Positions 8,046 through 15,833 of a stretch of 64,000 bases of DNA are shown here, piece after piece. The stretch is taken from positions 1,426,001 through 1,490,000 of the forward strand of contig NZ_ADVG01000004.1 in NCBI RefSeq assembly GCF_000178855.1, written 5' to 3'. Source of the DNA: Ktedonobacter racemifer DSM 44963 (GTDB lineage Bacteria > Chloroflexota > Ktedonobacteria > Ktedonobacterales > Ktedonobacteraceae). A program made the position numbers and the translations under genes. The stretch's first letter is position 1; each line of letters begins with the position of its first letter. A model generated the notes under the pieces. That model worked only from the letters and a program-made list of their open reading frames with translations. It was not told the origin of the DNA and did no database searches.

Positions 8046-8702
8046 ATGCTCATGGAGCATACATATTCGCCACGCGAGTTCGGCAAGCTGATTGGAAAAT
8101 CCGTGAACACCTTACAGAAGTGGGACCGCAAAGGCATTTTACATGCCTATCGCAGCCCAACCAATCGGCGCTATTACACGCATGAACAATATCTGCACTA
8201 CCGGGGGCTGGTTTCATCCGACCAAGGATTGACCATCGCATATACTCGTGTCTCTTCCCCTGCACAAAAAGCTGACCTCATTCATCAAAAGAATGCCCTC
8301 CGAGCCTACTGCCAGGAACACGCTCTCCGCGTGGATCAGTGGGTGGAGGATATCGGCTCCGCGCTCAACTACAAGCGCAAAGGCTTCAATCAGGTGATTG
8401 AGCAAATCGAGTTAGGGCAGGTCAAGCGGCTCATCATCGGCTACGAGGATCGTTTTGTGCGCTTTGGGTACGACTGGTTCGAGTCCTTCTGCCAGCGGCA
8501 TGGGACGCACATCATCGTGGTCAATGGGGAGGAGCTTTCCCCTGAACAAGAACTTGTTCGTGATCTTCTTGCTATTGTGACAGTGTTTTCGGCGCGGCTT
8601 CACGGCCTGCGTTCGCACAAGAACGCAATTCGCGCGGCAGCACTCCGAAAGGACGTCCCTGATGATGAAGGCGCACAAGATCAGGCTCCATCCCACCCCT
8701 GA
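8046..8702 (+). CDS. tnpA: IS607-family serine recombinase TnpA
   Basis: The 218-residue protein has an N-terminal MerR-like HTH (YSPREFGKLIGKSVNTLQKW), then IAYTRVSSPAQKADLIHQK with the nucleophilic serine near residue 70, and LIIGYEDRFVRFGYDWFE with the conserved D-R-x-x-R/F-G of small serine recombinases. It moves the element by serine-mediated recombination. Its 3' end overlaps the tnpB start by 41 bases, the standard IS607 arrangement. There is no good Shine-Dalgarno before either the ATG at 8046 or the in-frame ATG at 8052. It looks intact. Confidence 0.93.
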   Translation: MLMEHTYSPREFGKLIGKSVNTLQKWDRKGILHAYRSPTNRRYYTHEQYLHYRGLVSSDQGLTIAYTRVSSPAQKADLIHQKNALRAYCQEHALRVDQWVEDIGSALNYKRKGFNQVIEQIELGQVKRLIIGYEDRFVRFGYDWFESFCQRHGTHIIVVNGEELSPEQELVRDLLAIVTVFSARLHGLRSHKNAIRAAALRKDVPDDEGAQDQAPSHP

Positions 8703-9825
8703 GCAGGCAACCTACTTTGCGAAGGCAGCGGGAACAAGCCGCTTTGTGTGGAACTGGGCGTTGGCTGAGTGGAACCGCCAATATGAAGCAGGTGAGAAAC
8801 CAACGGCGCTCAAGCTCAAAAAACACTTCAACCAGATCAGGCGGGAGCAGTTCCCCTGGACCTGGGACGTGACAAAAAACGCCTGTGATCAGCCCTTCCT
8901 CGATTTGGGCAAGGCTTTTACCGCCTTTTTTGAAGGAAAAGCACGCCGTCCCAAGTTCAAAAGCAAGAAGAAAACATGCCCCTCATTCTACCTGGCGAAT
9001 GATCAATTTGAACTCGCGGATCATCGAGTCTGGATTCCCAAGCTCGGATGGGTCAATATGGCGGAGAACCTTCGGTTCAAAGGAAAAATCACGGGGGCGC
9101 GGATTACCCATGTCGCTGATTGGTGGTTTCTCAGCATCACGGTCGAGCTGGAAGGCAAGATCCCTGAGAAGAAACCCAAGAGCGTGGGCCTGGATGTGGG
9201 CTTGAATCGACTGGCCACCTTGAGTACGGGGGAGGGATGTGAGAACCAAAGATTCCTCAAAACCGCTCTCAGAAACCTGAGAAAGGCTCAAAAACATCTT
9301 TCGCGTTGCAAAAAAGGGAGCAAGAACCGGGAGAAGGCCCGCTGCAACGTTGCCAGGCTCTATTACAAAATTACCTGCCTGCGCGACGATGTCTTGCACA
9401 AGCTCACCACCACGCTGGCACATGAGTATGGTCTCATCGGGGTCGAAACACTTCACCTCAAGAACCTGATGAAAAACAGGGCGCTTGCCCGCTCCTTCTC
9501 CGATGCCGCTTTGGGGAAACTGCTCTCACTGCTGACCTCAAAAGTGAGCGCGCAAGGGGGCATGATCGTCAAGGTAGATCGTTTCTTTCCCTCGACGCAA
9601 CGGTGCCACTGCTGCGGTTGGCGCTGGCACGACATCACGCTCTCGGATCGGGTCTTTGTCTGTCAGAGCCCAACATGCGCGATGTCAGGCGTGAGGCAGG
9701 ACCGAGACGAAAATGCCGCGAAGAATATCTTACAAGAAGCTCTTCGCTTGATCTCATTGGTTGATCAAGCCGTCTTCGGCAGTGGCTCCGACGAGACGTT
9801 AAAGACGCCTGCGGACCTGGGGTAA
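8662..9825 (+). CDS. tnpB: TnpB RNA-guided nuclease of the IS607 element
   Basis: This is a 387-residue TnpB with an N-terminal beta-barrel/HTH region (MKAHKIRLHPTPEQATYFAK, TSRFVWNWALAEWN) and a split RuvC domain. The RuvC motifs are VGLDVGLNRLAT (Asp178), LIGVETLHLKNLM (Glu262) and the final DRDENAAKNI, with a zinc-finger pair C315/C318 and C334/C339 between the last two. All three acidic positions are present, so it should be an active omegaRNA-guided nuclease. The second Cys pair is spaced wider than the usual CxxC. A second ATG at 8665 is equally plausible. The guide RNA would come from the 3' end of the gene and the right end of the element. Confidence 0.92.
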   Translation: MMKAHKIRLHPTPEQATYFAKAAGTSRFVWNWALAEWNRQYEAGEKPTALKLKKHFNQIRREQFPWTWDVTKNACDQPFLDLGKAFTAFFEGKARRPKFKSKKKTCPSFYLANDQFELADHRVWIPKLGWVNMAENLRFKGKITGARITHVADWWFLSITVELEGKIPEKKPKSVGLDVGLNRLATLSTGEGCENQRFLKTALRNLRKAQKHLSRCKKGSKNREKARCNVARLYYKITCLRDDVLHKLTTTLAHEYGLIGVETLHLKNLMKNRALARSFSDAALGKLLSLLTSKVSAQGGMIVKVDRFFPSTQRCHCCGWRWHDITLSDRVFVCQSPTCAMSGVRQDRDENAAKNILQEALRLISLVDQAVFGSGSDETLKTPADLG

Positions 9826-10278
9826 GACCAATGGGCTTGGGCCCGGAGGCACCTGGGAGTGAAACAGGAACAATGAAAGGTGTAGCAAAGTGATGCTTGC
9901 ATACATTTTACTACATTAATCAGAGCAGGCAAGAGCACTCTTCTGATCGAGAAACGTGCTTGGTACCACCCGTTTGACAGCAGGGAACCGGCCTGTCAAT
10001 CCTTCTCTCGCATTTCTTGACCGATACTCTAGTAGAGTACTCTTTTGTCGCTTGGAGAGCTAGAGAAAGGAGTAATAAGAACAGCAATCAAAACTATGCG
10101 CAAACATGGTCAAATGTGGGCTTGTTAAACACATGTGTATGCATTGACAGAGAGACGATAGCATGGTATGATACACGCAACAAATAAGAAAAAATGTTCT
10201 ACGTCGGGGCATCTTATGCCTCTGGCGAGGGAAGATGTTTTCATCTTTCGAGGTGGTGTTGAAAGAGAAGGGGTCTTC
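9826..10278 (+). other. IS607 right end and leader of the next tnpB
   Basis: There is no protein gene here. The first part should hold the right end and omegaRNA of the upstream TnpB element, but its boundary cannot be fixed by eye. A small hairpin (GAAGATG, TTTT, CATCTTTC) is at 10231-10249 and may belong to the left end of the next element. AGAAGGGG at 10266-10273 is the ribosome-binding site for the ATG at 10279. Confidence 0.45.
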
Positions 10279-12854
10279 ATGCTCCTTTGCAAAAAGATCA
10301 AACTTGACCTCAGCGAGCAAGATGCGGCTACCCTTGAGTTCATGCAAGCAAAATGCAGAGGCCTCTACAATTGGTGGGTGATGAAATTGCGAGACGGGGC
10401 GAAGTGGCGCTTCAACGCATGTAAGAAGACGCTGGCCGAGAGTCGTGCCTATGATCCTGAACTCAATCAGGTGTATGGCAAGTTGCTTGCGGAAGTCTAC
10501 TATCGCCTGGATGGAGCCATGCGAGCCTTCTTTCGTCGGGTCGCCAATGGGGAAACCCCAGGCTTTCCCCGCGTGCGCCCTCGCCATTGTTTCTTTACCC
10601 TCTGTTATCCGGCGATGTATCTCACACGTGAGGGAAATACGCTTCTCTTGCCCACGGGAGGCAAGGGCAAGCATAAACAGTCTCCCGCTATCCATGCGAC
10701 CCTCACCGAACGGCCTCCCGAAGGCTTTCGAGAGGTGGCAATCAGTCGTGATGGAAGGGGTAACTACTATGCCTCCTTCAGCTATCTTCAACAAGAAGAG
10801 ACCAAACGCGATGGTGGCATCGTGGCCTTTGATCTGGGCATCAAGACGCTGGCAACTGGCGTCACGGAAGAGGGGCGCTTCTATCACATCGGCGGGTTCA
10901 AAGGCTCGCGTTGGTACAACAGACAACTTGACAAACTGCGCTCAAAACGCAGCACGTGCAAGAAAAAATCCCGCCGCTATCTTCATTTGAGTAAGGTGTA
11001 CAAGCGCGTGTCGCAGAGGAAACGCAACAAACAGCGCGATAGCCTGCACAAGGCGTCGCATCTCATCGCACGGCGATTGGTTGAGAGAACTGTCGTCGTG
11101 GGAGACCTTTCCCAACGGCAAATGGTCATGAAAGAGCATCAGGAGCGCAAGAAGGCGCTCAATCGGGCGGTCTACAATGACTGGGGCCTGTATGCCTTTG
11201 TCCAGATGCTCACCTACAAATGCCAGTTGTATGGGAAAGAGCTTCAGTTTCTAGCTGAGCGCAACACGTCCAAGCAGTGTAGTGGTTGTGGCAATCTGCA
11301 AGATATGCCATTGCGCAAGAGGACGTATCAGTGCGTGGAATGTGGACTCAGCATGGATCGAGACGACAATAGCGCCGTCGTGCGCCGTTTCGGCACACGT
11401 GAGATCCTCCTTTGAAAGGAGTGAGGCTGAGAGTAATGCCTCAAGGACACCCAACCTACCTAGCGGGAAAACTCAAAGGGGAAAGAAGCATGTTGGGAAC
11501 GCGGTTAAACGTGAAGGTATGTAACGTGATGCACCGCAAGTCCTGTGCGTATGGTGAAACCTGTATTGGCTGAACCCAAGTTTCCAGTGGTCTAACTATT
11601 GGCCCGTCACACCATACCTGTAGTGACGCTGCTTGGATTACGTACTTCATTGACGGCGAGTACGGAAGCTCTCTCCAGCAGACGACCAGTAAGGAACTGG
11701 TTGAAGGAAACGAAATGGGCACCTAAACGCACTAAACGTCTCATGTGCGCAAATACGGGATCGCCTAAAAGCCGAGAGGCTCAAGGCGACGGAGTTTTCA
11801 TAGTAGTGCGCCCATGTGGCACAAGAACCTCTCTCACCCGTCGGGGTGAGTCCACTGAAGCGAAGTGGATAAACCAGCAACTTACCTTCAGTCGAAAGAT
11901 ATGAGGGGACCGTAGCATGTTGTCAGGAAGGTCGGTGAAGTCCCAGTACCAGGGGCCAGAGGCCGATCAGGTAAGTCGTGTATGGTGAAGACTGATTGTC
12001 TGAAGCCCAGTCAAGGCGGAATTGGGGCAGCCCACAGGACACGGTACTAGCGCCTGTGTTCGACGTTGCCGGGAACGGTACTATTTCCCTGCAAAGCTTC
12101 CGTCGAAGCCTACCCGTACGGAACGGGAAAAGACGTAAAGGACACCTGGAGCACGAACTGAGATTCTTGGAGGCAACTTGGGGTTGCCCTAACCACCGCG
12201 AGGTGTATGGGTACAGAGGGACCGAAGTAGTCGCGGAAGTCACGCTCCGCCGGGGCCTGTGAGAAAGACACAGACAGGGCGAAGGGTCCCAGGAACTCGT
12301 CTCAGCGGCAGAGGTTGGCCTGGATGGGCCACACGATCTTTGCGCAACGAGGCAAAGGGTTCTGGAGAGCCACAGTGCCATGAAAGTGGCCCGCTGGGTT
12401 CGGGAAGAGACCGTTGGAAAAGGGCTGAGTCCAGGAAACCACCTGAAATATCAGGCAGGTCGGGACAGCATCAGTACCTCGCTGGCGGTCTACTTCATCT
12501 CAAACGCTCAGGGTAATGCCTGAGACATGGGGAAGGGAAACAGGGAGTACTACTGTGAACGGAGTGGTACGCGAGATGCGTAATGCCTACCTCCACGAAG
12601 CAGTAAGAAACTGGAAAGCCGTGTGCGGGGAAACTCGCAAGCACGGTTTGGGGAGGGACGGCAGGAAAAGGTCCGCAAGGAACCTCGCTTACCGTCTACT
12701 CTACAACATCTTGATGAGGTTCCTTGCCCGGCGAGGGCCACACACTCGGCTTGCCGAGTGCGGTGTGCTGCAGGCGACCCAAAGCAGCGTAGAAGTCATG
12801 GGGACTTCCTGTGAGGGCCAAGTGCAGCAATTGAATCTATTCGATGGTGTGTAA
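10279..12854 (+). CDS. tnpB: TnpB nuclease split by a nested group II intron (exons 10279-11379 and 12705-12854)
   Basis: Exon 1 encodes 367 residues: an N-terminal TnpB domain, IVAFDLGIKTLAT (Asp185), VVVGDLSQRQM where the canonical Glu is Gly275 followed by Asp276, a C-x-x-C zinc pair (CSGCG...CVECG) and SMDRDDNSAV. There the reading frame enters an intron and stops at 11413. Removing 11380-12704 joins it in frame to NILMRFLARRGPHT and a 49-residue tail ending QQLNLFDGV. That rebuilds the family motif DRDxNSAVNIL exactly, giving 416 residues. The ATG at 10279 has AGAAGGGG at 10266-10273. Unspliced mRNA would give a protein lacking the end of RuvC-III. The missing RuvC-II glutamate may be replaced by Asp276, so activity is uncertain. 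Confidence 0.85.
11380..12704 (+). mobile_element. Outer group II intron (host of a second intron), no encoded protein
   Basis: The intron starts GTGCGCC and ends CTACTCTAC, matching group II 5' GUGYG and 3' AY ends. Domain I resembles the Ll.LtrB type, with CTGAACCCAAGTTTC near 11571. Both exon contacts are perfect: EBS1 GACGGC (11652-11657) with IBS1 GCCGTC (11374-11379), and EBS2 CTATTG (11596-11601) with IBS2 CAATAG (11367-11372). Domain V is at about 12616-12649, with the AGC triad, a GAAA loop and the closing GGTTT; domain VI follows. Without the inner intron the ribozyme is 632 nt. No reverse transcriptase/maturase is encoded, so splicing needs self-catalysis or a maturase supplied from elsewhere. 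Confidence 0.9.
11806..12498 (+). mobile_element. Inner group II intron nested in domain III of the outer intron
   Basis: A second complete set of group II signals lies inside the first. The 5' end is GTGCGCCC at 11806 and the 3' end is CTACTTCAT at 12498. Domain V at 12367-12401 begins GAGCC, has a GAAA loop and closes with GGTTC. EBS1 TACTAT (12079-12084), in a GGGAA/TTCCC hairpin, is complementary to IBS1 ATAGTA (11800-11805) immediately upstream. Excision of these 693 nt joins TTTTCATAGTA to CTCAAACGC, restoring the conserved end of domain III of the outer intron (CGGAG...CATAGTA-CTC...AGGGTAAT). It has no ORF. This is a true nested twintron and the inner intron probably must leave first. 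Confidence 0.88.
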
Positions 12855-12895
12855 GCACCTTTGAGTAGGTTTAGAAAGGCAGTGGGGTGAGTTTC

Positions 12896-13348
12896 ATGAG
12901 TGGGCCAGAGGAAAAACAGTCTCAGCCAGAGAAGACAGAACACGTGGACGAACGCCTGAACAATATAGCTTATTCCCTGGGCTACTTTCTGGGAAATACG
13001 CGTTTACGCGCTCAGCATTTCGCTCAAGCCTTTCGTGAGGGGAATGTAGAATCAAATCACATACACCAGGAGCCTGTGGAAGCGCAAAGGGAGCCTTTAG
13101 AGCAGCAAATGGAGACGAATTCAATCATCACTGAATATGCTGCGACTCCCAGGCAGCCTGAGCCTACCGGGACCTCGAAAGCAGAGGATATGATAGAAAT
13201 TGTGGGTATCCAGTTGGATACGCTTTTCACAGTTTCGCGCATCCTTATGCGTAGGACGGTTGCACGTATTCGCGAAGATGTCGAAGATATATGGGTAGAG
13301 AGTCAGATGCTTCGAAAGCGCCAGAGGCGACGACGACTCGAACGATAG
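12896..13348 (+). CDS. Hypothetical protein, 150 residues
   Basis: This polar protein matches no family I recognise. It has an N-terminal acidic segment (SGPEEKQSQPEKTEHVDERL), then an amphipathic stretch NNIAYSLGYFLGNTRLRAQH, a Gln/Glu-rich middle, and a C-terminal helix ending in a very basic tail (RKRQRRRRLER). The ATG at 12896 is preferred over the GTG at 12887; AAGGCAGTGGGG precedes it. It lies 41 bases after the last exon of the split tnpB and may be the native gene downstream of the insertion. It could be a nucleic-acid-associated protein because of the basic tail, but that is only inference. Confidence 0.55.
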   Translation: MSGPEEKQSQPEKTEHVDERLNNIAYSLGYFLGNTRLRAQHFAQAFREGNVESNHIHQEPVEAQREPLEQQMETNSIITEYAATPRQPEPTGTSKAEDMIEIVGIQLDTLFTVSRILMRRTVARIREDVEDIWVESQMLRKRQRRRRLER

Positions 13349-13636
13349 TAGACGCGCTGTGGGAGATGACAGGTTCTCCCACTGAATAGGCAAAGACTTT
13401 CTCGCTTTGTGCCTTTCTCTGTAAAGGAAGGAATGATGCTGTTTTAATAATTAACCAGAGAATAGGTGAGCATCCTCATTCTCGGATTTAATATTAGAGC
13501 ATTATTATTGTACAATGTTTTAACCTTTATATAAAGTTGCTTTAACAAATATCTACTATAATGAAAATGCAAGCAAGCACTGTTGTGTTATCCAACTGAA
13601 CTGATGCATTTTTTCTCGTGACAAAAGGACACCCCT

Positions 13637-13810
13637 ATGCTGTGGAAACTGGCCTCGATGATTCTGCTCGATATTCTCAAGACCCTCATTATTGAACTGG
13701 CCATAAAAGTCATCTCTGCGCTTATTTCTCGTTGGATCGCCTCCATGAAATCGTTCCAGGCGCAACCCTCTCCCGCCCTGGGCCTCAACCTTGTCCCCAG
13801 CGGTATATAA
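13637..13810 (+). CDS. Small hydrophobic-amphipathic protein, 57 residues
   Basis: An ATG at 13637 with AAAGGAC 6 bases upstream opens a 57-codon frame beginning MLWKLASMILLDILKTLIIE, continuing with a second amphipathic helix and ending ALGLNLVPSGI before TAA. The first 40 residues form one or two membrane-seeking helices rich in Leu/Ile with scattered Lys/Arg. It is alone in a 640-base gap and is followed by the hairpin at 13863-13920, giving a compact start-gene-terminator unit. The function is unknown; it could be a membrane peptide or toxin-like product. Confidence 0.5.
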   Translation: MLWKLASMILLDILKTLIIELAIKVISALISRWIASMKSFQAQPSPALGLNLVPSGI

Positions 13811-13862
13811 ATTGATTTTGCAGGGAGATTTTGCCAGGTTGTTTGAATAAGCATCCGTGAAA

Positions 13863-13920
13863 GGCATCCCAAAATGCGGTAGGGACGCGCTAAAGCTGGT
13901 CCCTACCGACTTGGGATGCC
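13863..13920. terminator. Long imperfect hairpin after the small ORF
   Basis: GGCATCCCAA and CGGTAGGGAC pair with GTCCCTACCG and TTGGGATGCC around a 12-base loop (20 paired positions with one internal loop). It probably ends transcription of the small ORF, and lies shortly beyond the Nramp stop from the other side. Confidence 0.5.
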
Positions 13921-13988
13921 GTTTCGCCCAATGGATGGCCCTCCAAGCTCGGAAAATTGTATGGACAAAAATTCCCAACAAAATTATA

Positions 13989-15329
13989 TTATGGGGCGAA
14001 GAGTTGATAGAAGAGTAGTAGGACGCTGGCAACGAGGATGAACACGATTATGACCAGGCTCATGCTGTGGGGCAGGCTAAGACATTGGTCTTTCATGATC
14101 GCGCGCTGGTTGCCGATCCATAAAATGCTTATTACGAGCAGCGGGGCAATGATGGCCGCCAGGATGTTTGACCAGAAGATGAGTTCGATGCCGGGAATGT
14201 GGAGCGCGAGACTCGTGAAGGTCAGCACAACCGCTGCGAGGAGCACCAGGTAAATCCCCCTTTGCCATGATCTTCCCCCCGAGAATGGCGACCAGCCACA
14301 GGCACCTGAGACCGCGTAGAATGTGCTTCTTAAAAGGACGGGAATGGCGACCAGGCCGGAGCCAATGAGGCCAATGGCAAAGAGATAGCGGGCCAATCTT
14401 CCGGCGAGAGGCTCCAGAGCATAGGCCGCATCTGTCGCGGTCAACATGGGCCTGTGGTGAACGAAGAGCGTTGAGGCGGTTGTGACCATAATAAAATAGA
14501 CAATCGTCTGACCAATCATGGCTCCGCTCCCTACATCTAGCCGCGTGGCCCGTAATTGTTGCTTGAGAGTTCCGCCGCGTTGCTCTTCAATTTCGGCGTG
14601 TGACTGCCAGAACATAGAGTAGGGTGAGATAGTTGCACCCAGCAGGGCAACTGCGCTACTGATTCCCGCCAGGTCCCACCTCATCTGTGGTATGAGTGTG
14701 TGCATAAGCACGCTGCCCCAATTTGCGTGAGTAAAGATGGACGCGAGGATGTAAGCGAGAAAAACCAGGCTCATCGTCAGAAAGATTTTCTTGAAGGCCT
14801 CAAAGTCAGGGCGACAGGTAAGAAACCAGAGGACTAGCGCGAGCGGAGCGATGAAATAGCCCCAGGCAATACCCATAATGAGTTCTAGCCCACTCCCTAT
14901 GGCAGCAAGGTCTGCTGCGATTAAGGCCACATTGCTGATGCTTAACAGGAGTGAGATTGCCAGCGCCACTTTTGTCCCGTAGCGTTCAAGCAAGAGTTGC
15001 GAGAGTCCCTTCTGGCTAACGCGCCCTATTTTAGCACAGGCAAACTGTACCGCATAGTAAAGTGGCGTCGTGAACAGCAGCAGCCAGAGGTGACCATACC
15101 CTATCCTGGCTCCATCGATAGCATAGGTGGTGACGGCTGAAGGATCATTCCCCGATGTTCCCGAAAGCAAGCCAGGCCCCAGGAGGCGTAAGAAGGCGTG
15201 CCGTCTGACCTCTGCTTTCTCAGAGGGGGTGTCTTCTGCTGATATCAACATATACTCATGTAGAGATGTTGTTGCCCTATTTGTAGTATATTGGTCCAGA
15301 GAGACCGCTTTTTCTGTCTTCACACCCAT
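13989..15329 (-). CDS. Nramp-related divalent metal transporter with non-canonical metal-site motifs
   Basis: This 446-residue transporter has about 11 transmembrane helices. The Nramp fold is recognisable from LLGPGLLSGTSGNDPSAVTT in helix 1 and LLGATISPYSMFWQSHAEIE in helix 6. The usual DPGN of helix 1 is replaced by NDPS, and the MPH of helix 6 by SPY, as in divergent Nramp-related proteins that may prefer Mg2+ or other ions over Mn2+/Fe2+. GGGAGGAG precedes the ATG at 15329, which was chosen over a longer frame. It follows a small membrane protein by 19 bases and the CtpI-like ATPase, forming a likely metal-transport operon. Confidence 0.87.
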   Translation of the reverse strand: MGVKTEKAVSLDQYTTNRATTSLHEYMLISAEDTPSEKAEVRRHAFLRLLGPGLLSGTSGNDPSAVTTYAIDGARIGYGHLWLLLFTTPLYYAVQFACAKIGRVSQKGLSQLLLERYGTKVALAISLLLSISNVALIAADLAAIGSGLELIMGIAWGYFIAPLALVLWFLTCRPDFEAFKKIFLTMSLVFLAYILASIFTHANWGSVLMHTLIPQMRWDLAGISSAVALLGATISPYSMFWQSHAEIEEQRGGTLKQQLRATRLDVGSGAMIGQTIVYFIMVTTASTLFVHHRPMLTATDAAYALEPLAGRLARYLFAIGLIGSGLVAIPVLLRSTFYAVSGACGWSPFSGGRSWQRGIYLVLLAAVVLTFTSLALHIPGIELIFWSNILAAIIAPLLVISILWIGNQRAIMKDQCLSLPHSMSLVIIVFILVASVLLLFYQLFAP

Positions 15330-15348
15330 ACACTCCTCCCATACTTCT

Positions 15349-15813
15349 TTAATGCTTCCTGGTACGTAGGCGCTCCGCTGTCTGGCGTGCCTCCTGCAGA
15401 ATGCTGCTGGAGGAGCCAGCGGGGAGCATGGCTGGCTCTGGCGCTTCACTCATGGCAGAGCTGTAGCCAGCCGCCATGCTGGACCTGACTCTCCGCCAGA
15501 GGCCCTCTGCCCTCTGCTCTTCCTGCCCTTTAGGAATGTCTGGACTTGTCAGCTCAATCGTCGCCGAACTGTCGCCGCCCACTGGTTTGGCCATGCCCTC
15601 AAGCATTTGAGAGACGAAACGCGTTGGGCGCGAGGCCAGTGGCCGATTAAGTATCTTAAAAAACGGGATAGCGGCGATAAAGATCGCGAGAGGAGGCTCA
15701 ATGAACTCCAGGGCTACCGTCGCTCCGAGTCCACTATAGTAGCCGATGGAACGTGGCCAATCAATCTCAATGGGACCCACACGACTGGTTAATCCATGTG
15801 CCTGTTCATTCAT
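15349..15813 (-). CDS. Hypothetical membrane-associated protein in the P-type ATPase operon
   Basis: This is a 154-residue protein with one hydrophobic segment (GLGATVALEFIEPPLAIFIAAIPFFKIL, about 28-55). A polar C-terminal half ends in charged residues (EARQTAERLRTRKH). No family is recognised. It lies 20 bases downstream of the CtpI-like ATPase and 19 bases upstream of the Nramp-like gene on the same strand. It is therefore probably translated with them, possibly as an accessory subunit. The TM segment starting after a short polar leader suggests a single-pass inner-membrane protein. Confidence 0.65.
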   Translation of the reverse strand: MNEQAHGLTSRVGPIEIDWPRSIGYYSGLGATVALEFIEPPLAIFIAAIPFFKILNRPLASRPTRFVSQMLEGMAKPVGGDSSATIELTSPDIPKGQEEQRAEGLWRRVRSSMAAGYSSAMSEAPEPAMLPAGSSSSILQEARQTAERLRTRKH

Positions 15814-15833
15814 TTTGTCTTCTCCAGAAGCCT

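Noticed and set aside
11745..11760. GTGCGCAAATACGGG as a third group II intron start
   Set aside because: It lies inside domain I-III of the outer intron and matches the internal domain pattern (AATACGGG...GAGAGGCT); no third domain V or matching IBS/EBS pair was found.
13556..14032. 158-residue frame on the minus strand
   Set aside because: Reads through the hairpin and antisense to the 57-residue gene, no family features or ribosome-binding site.
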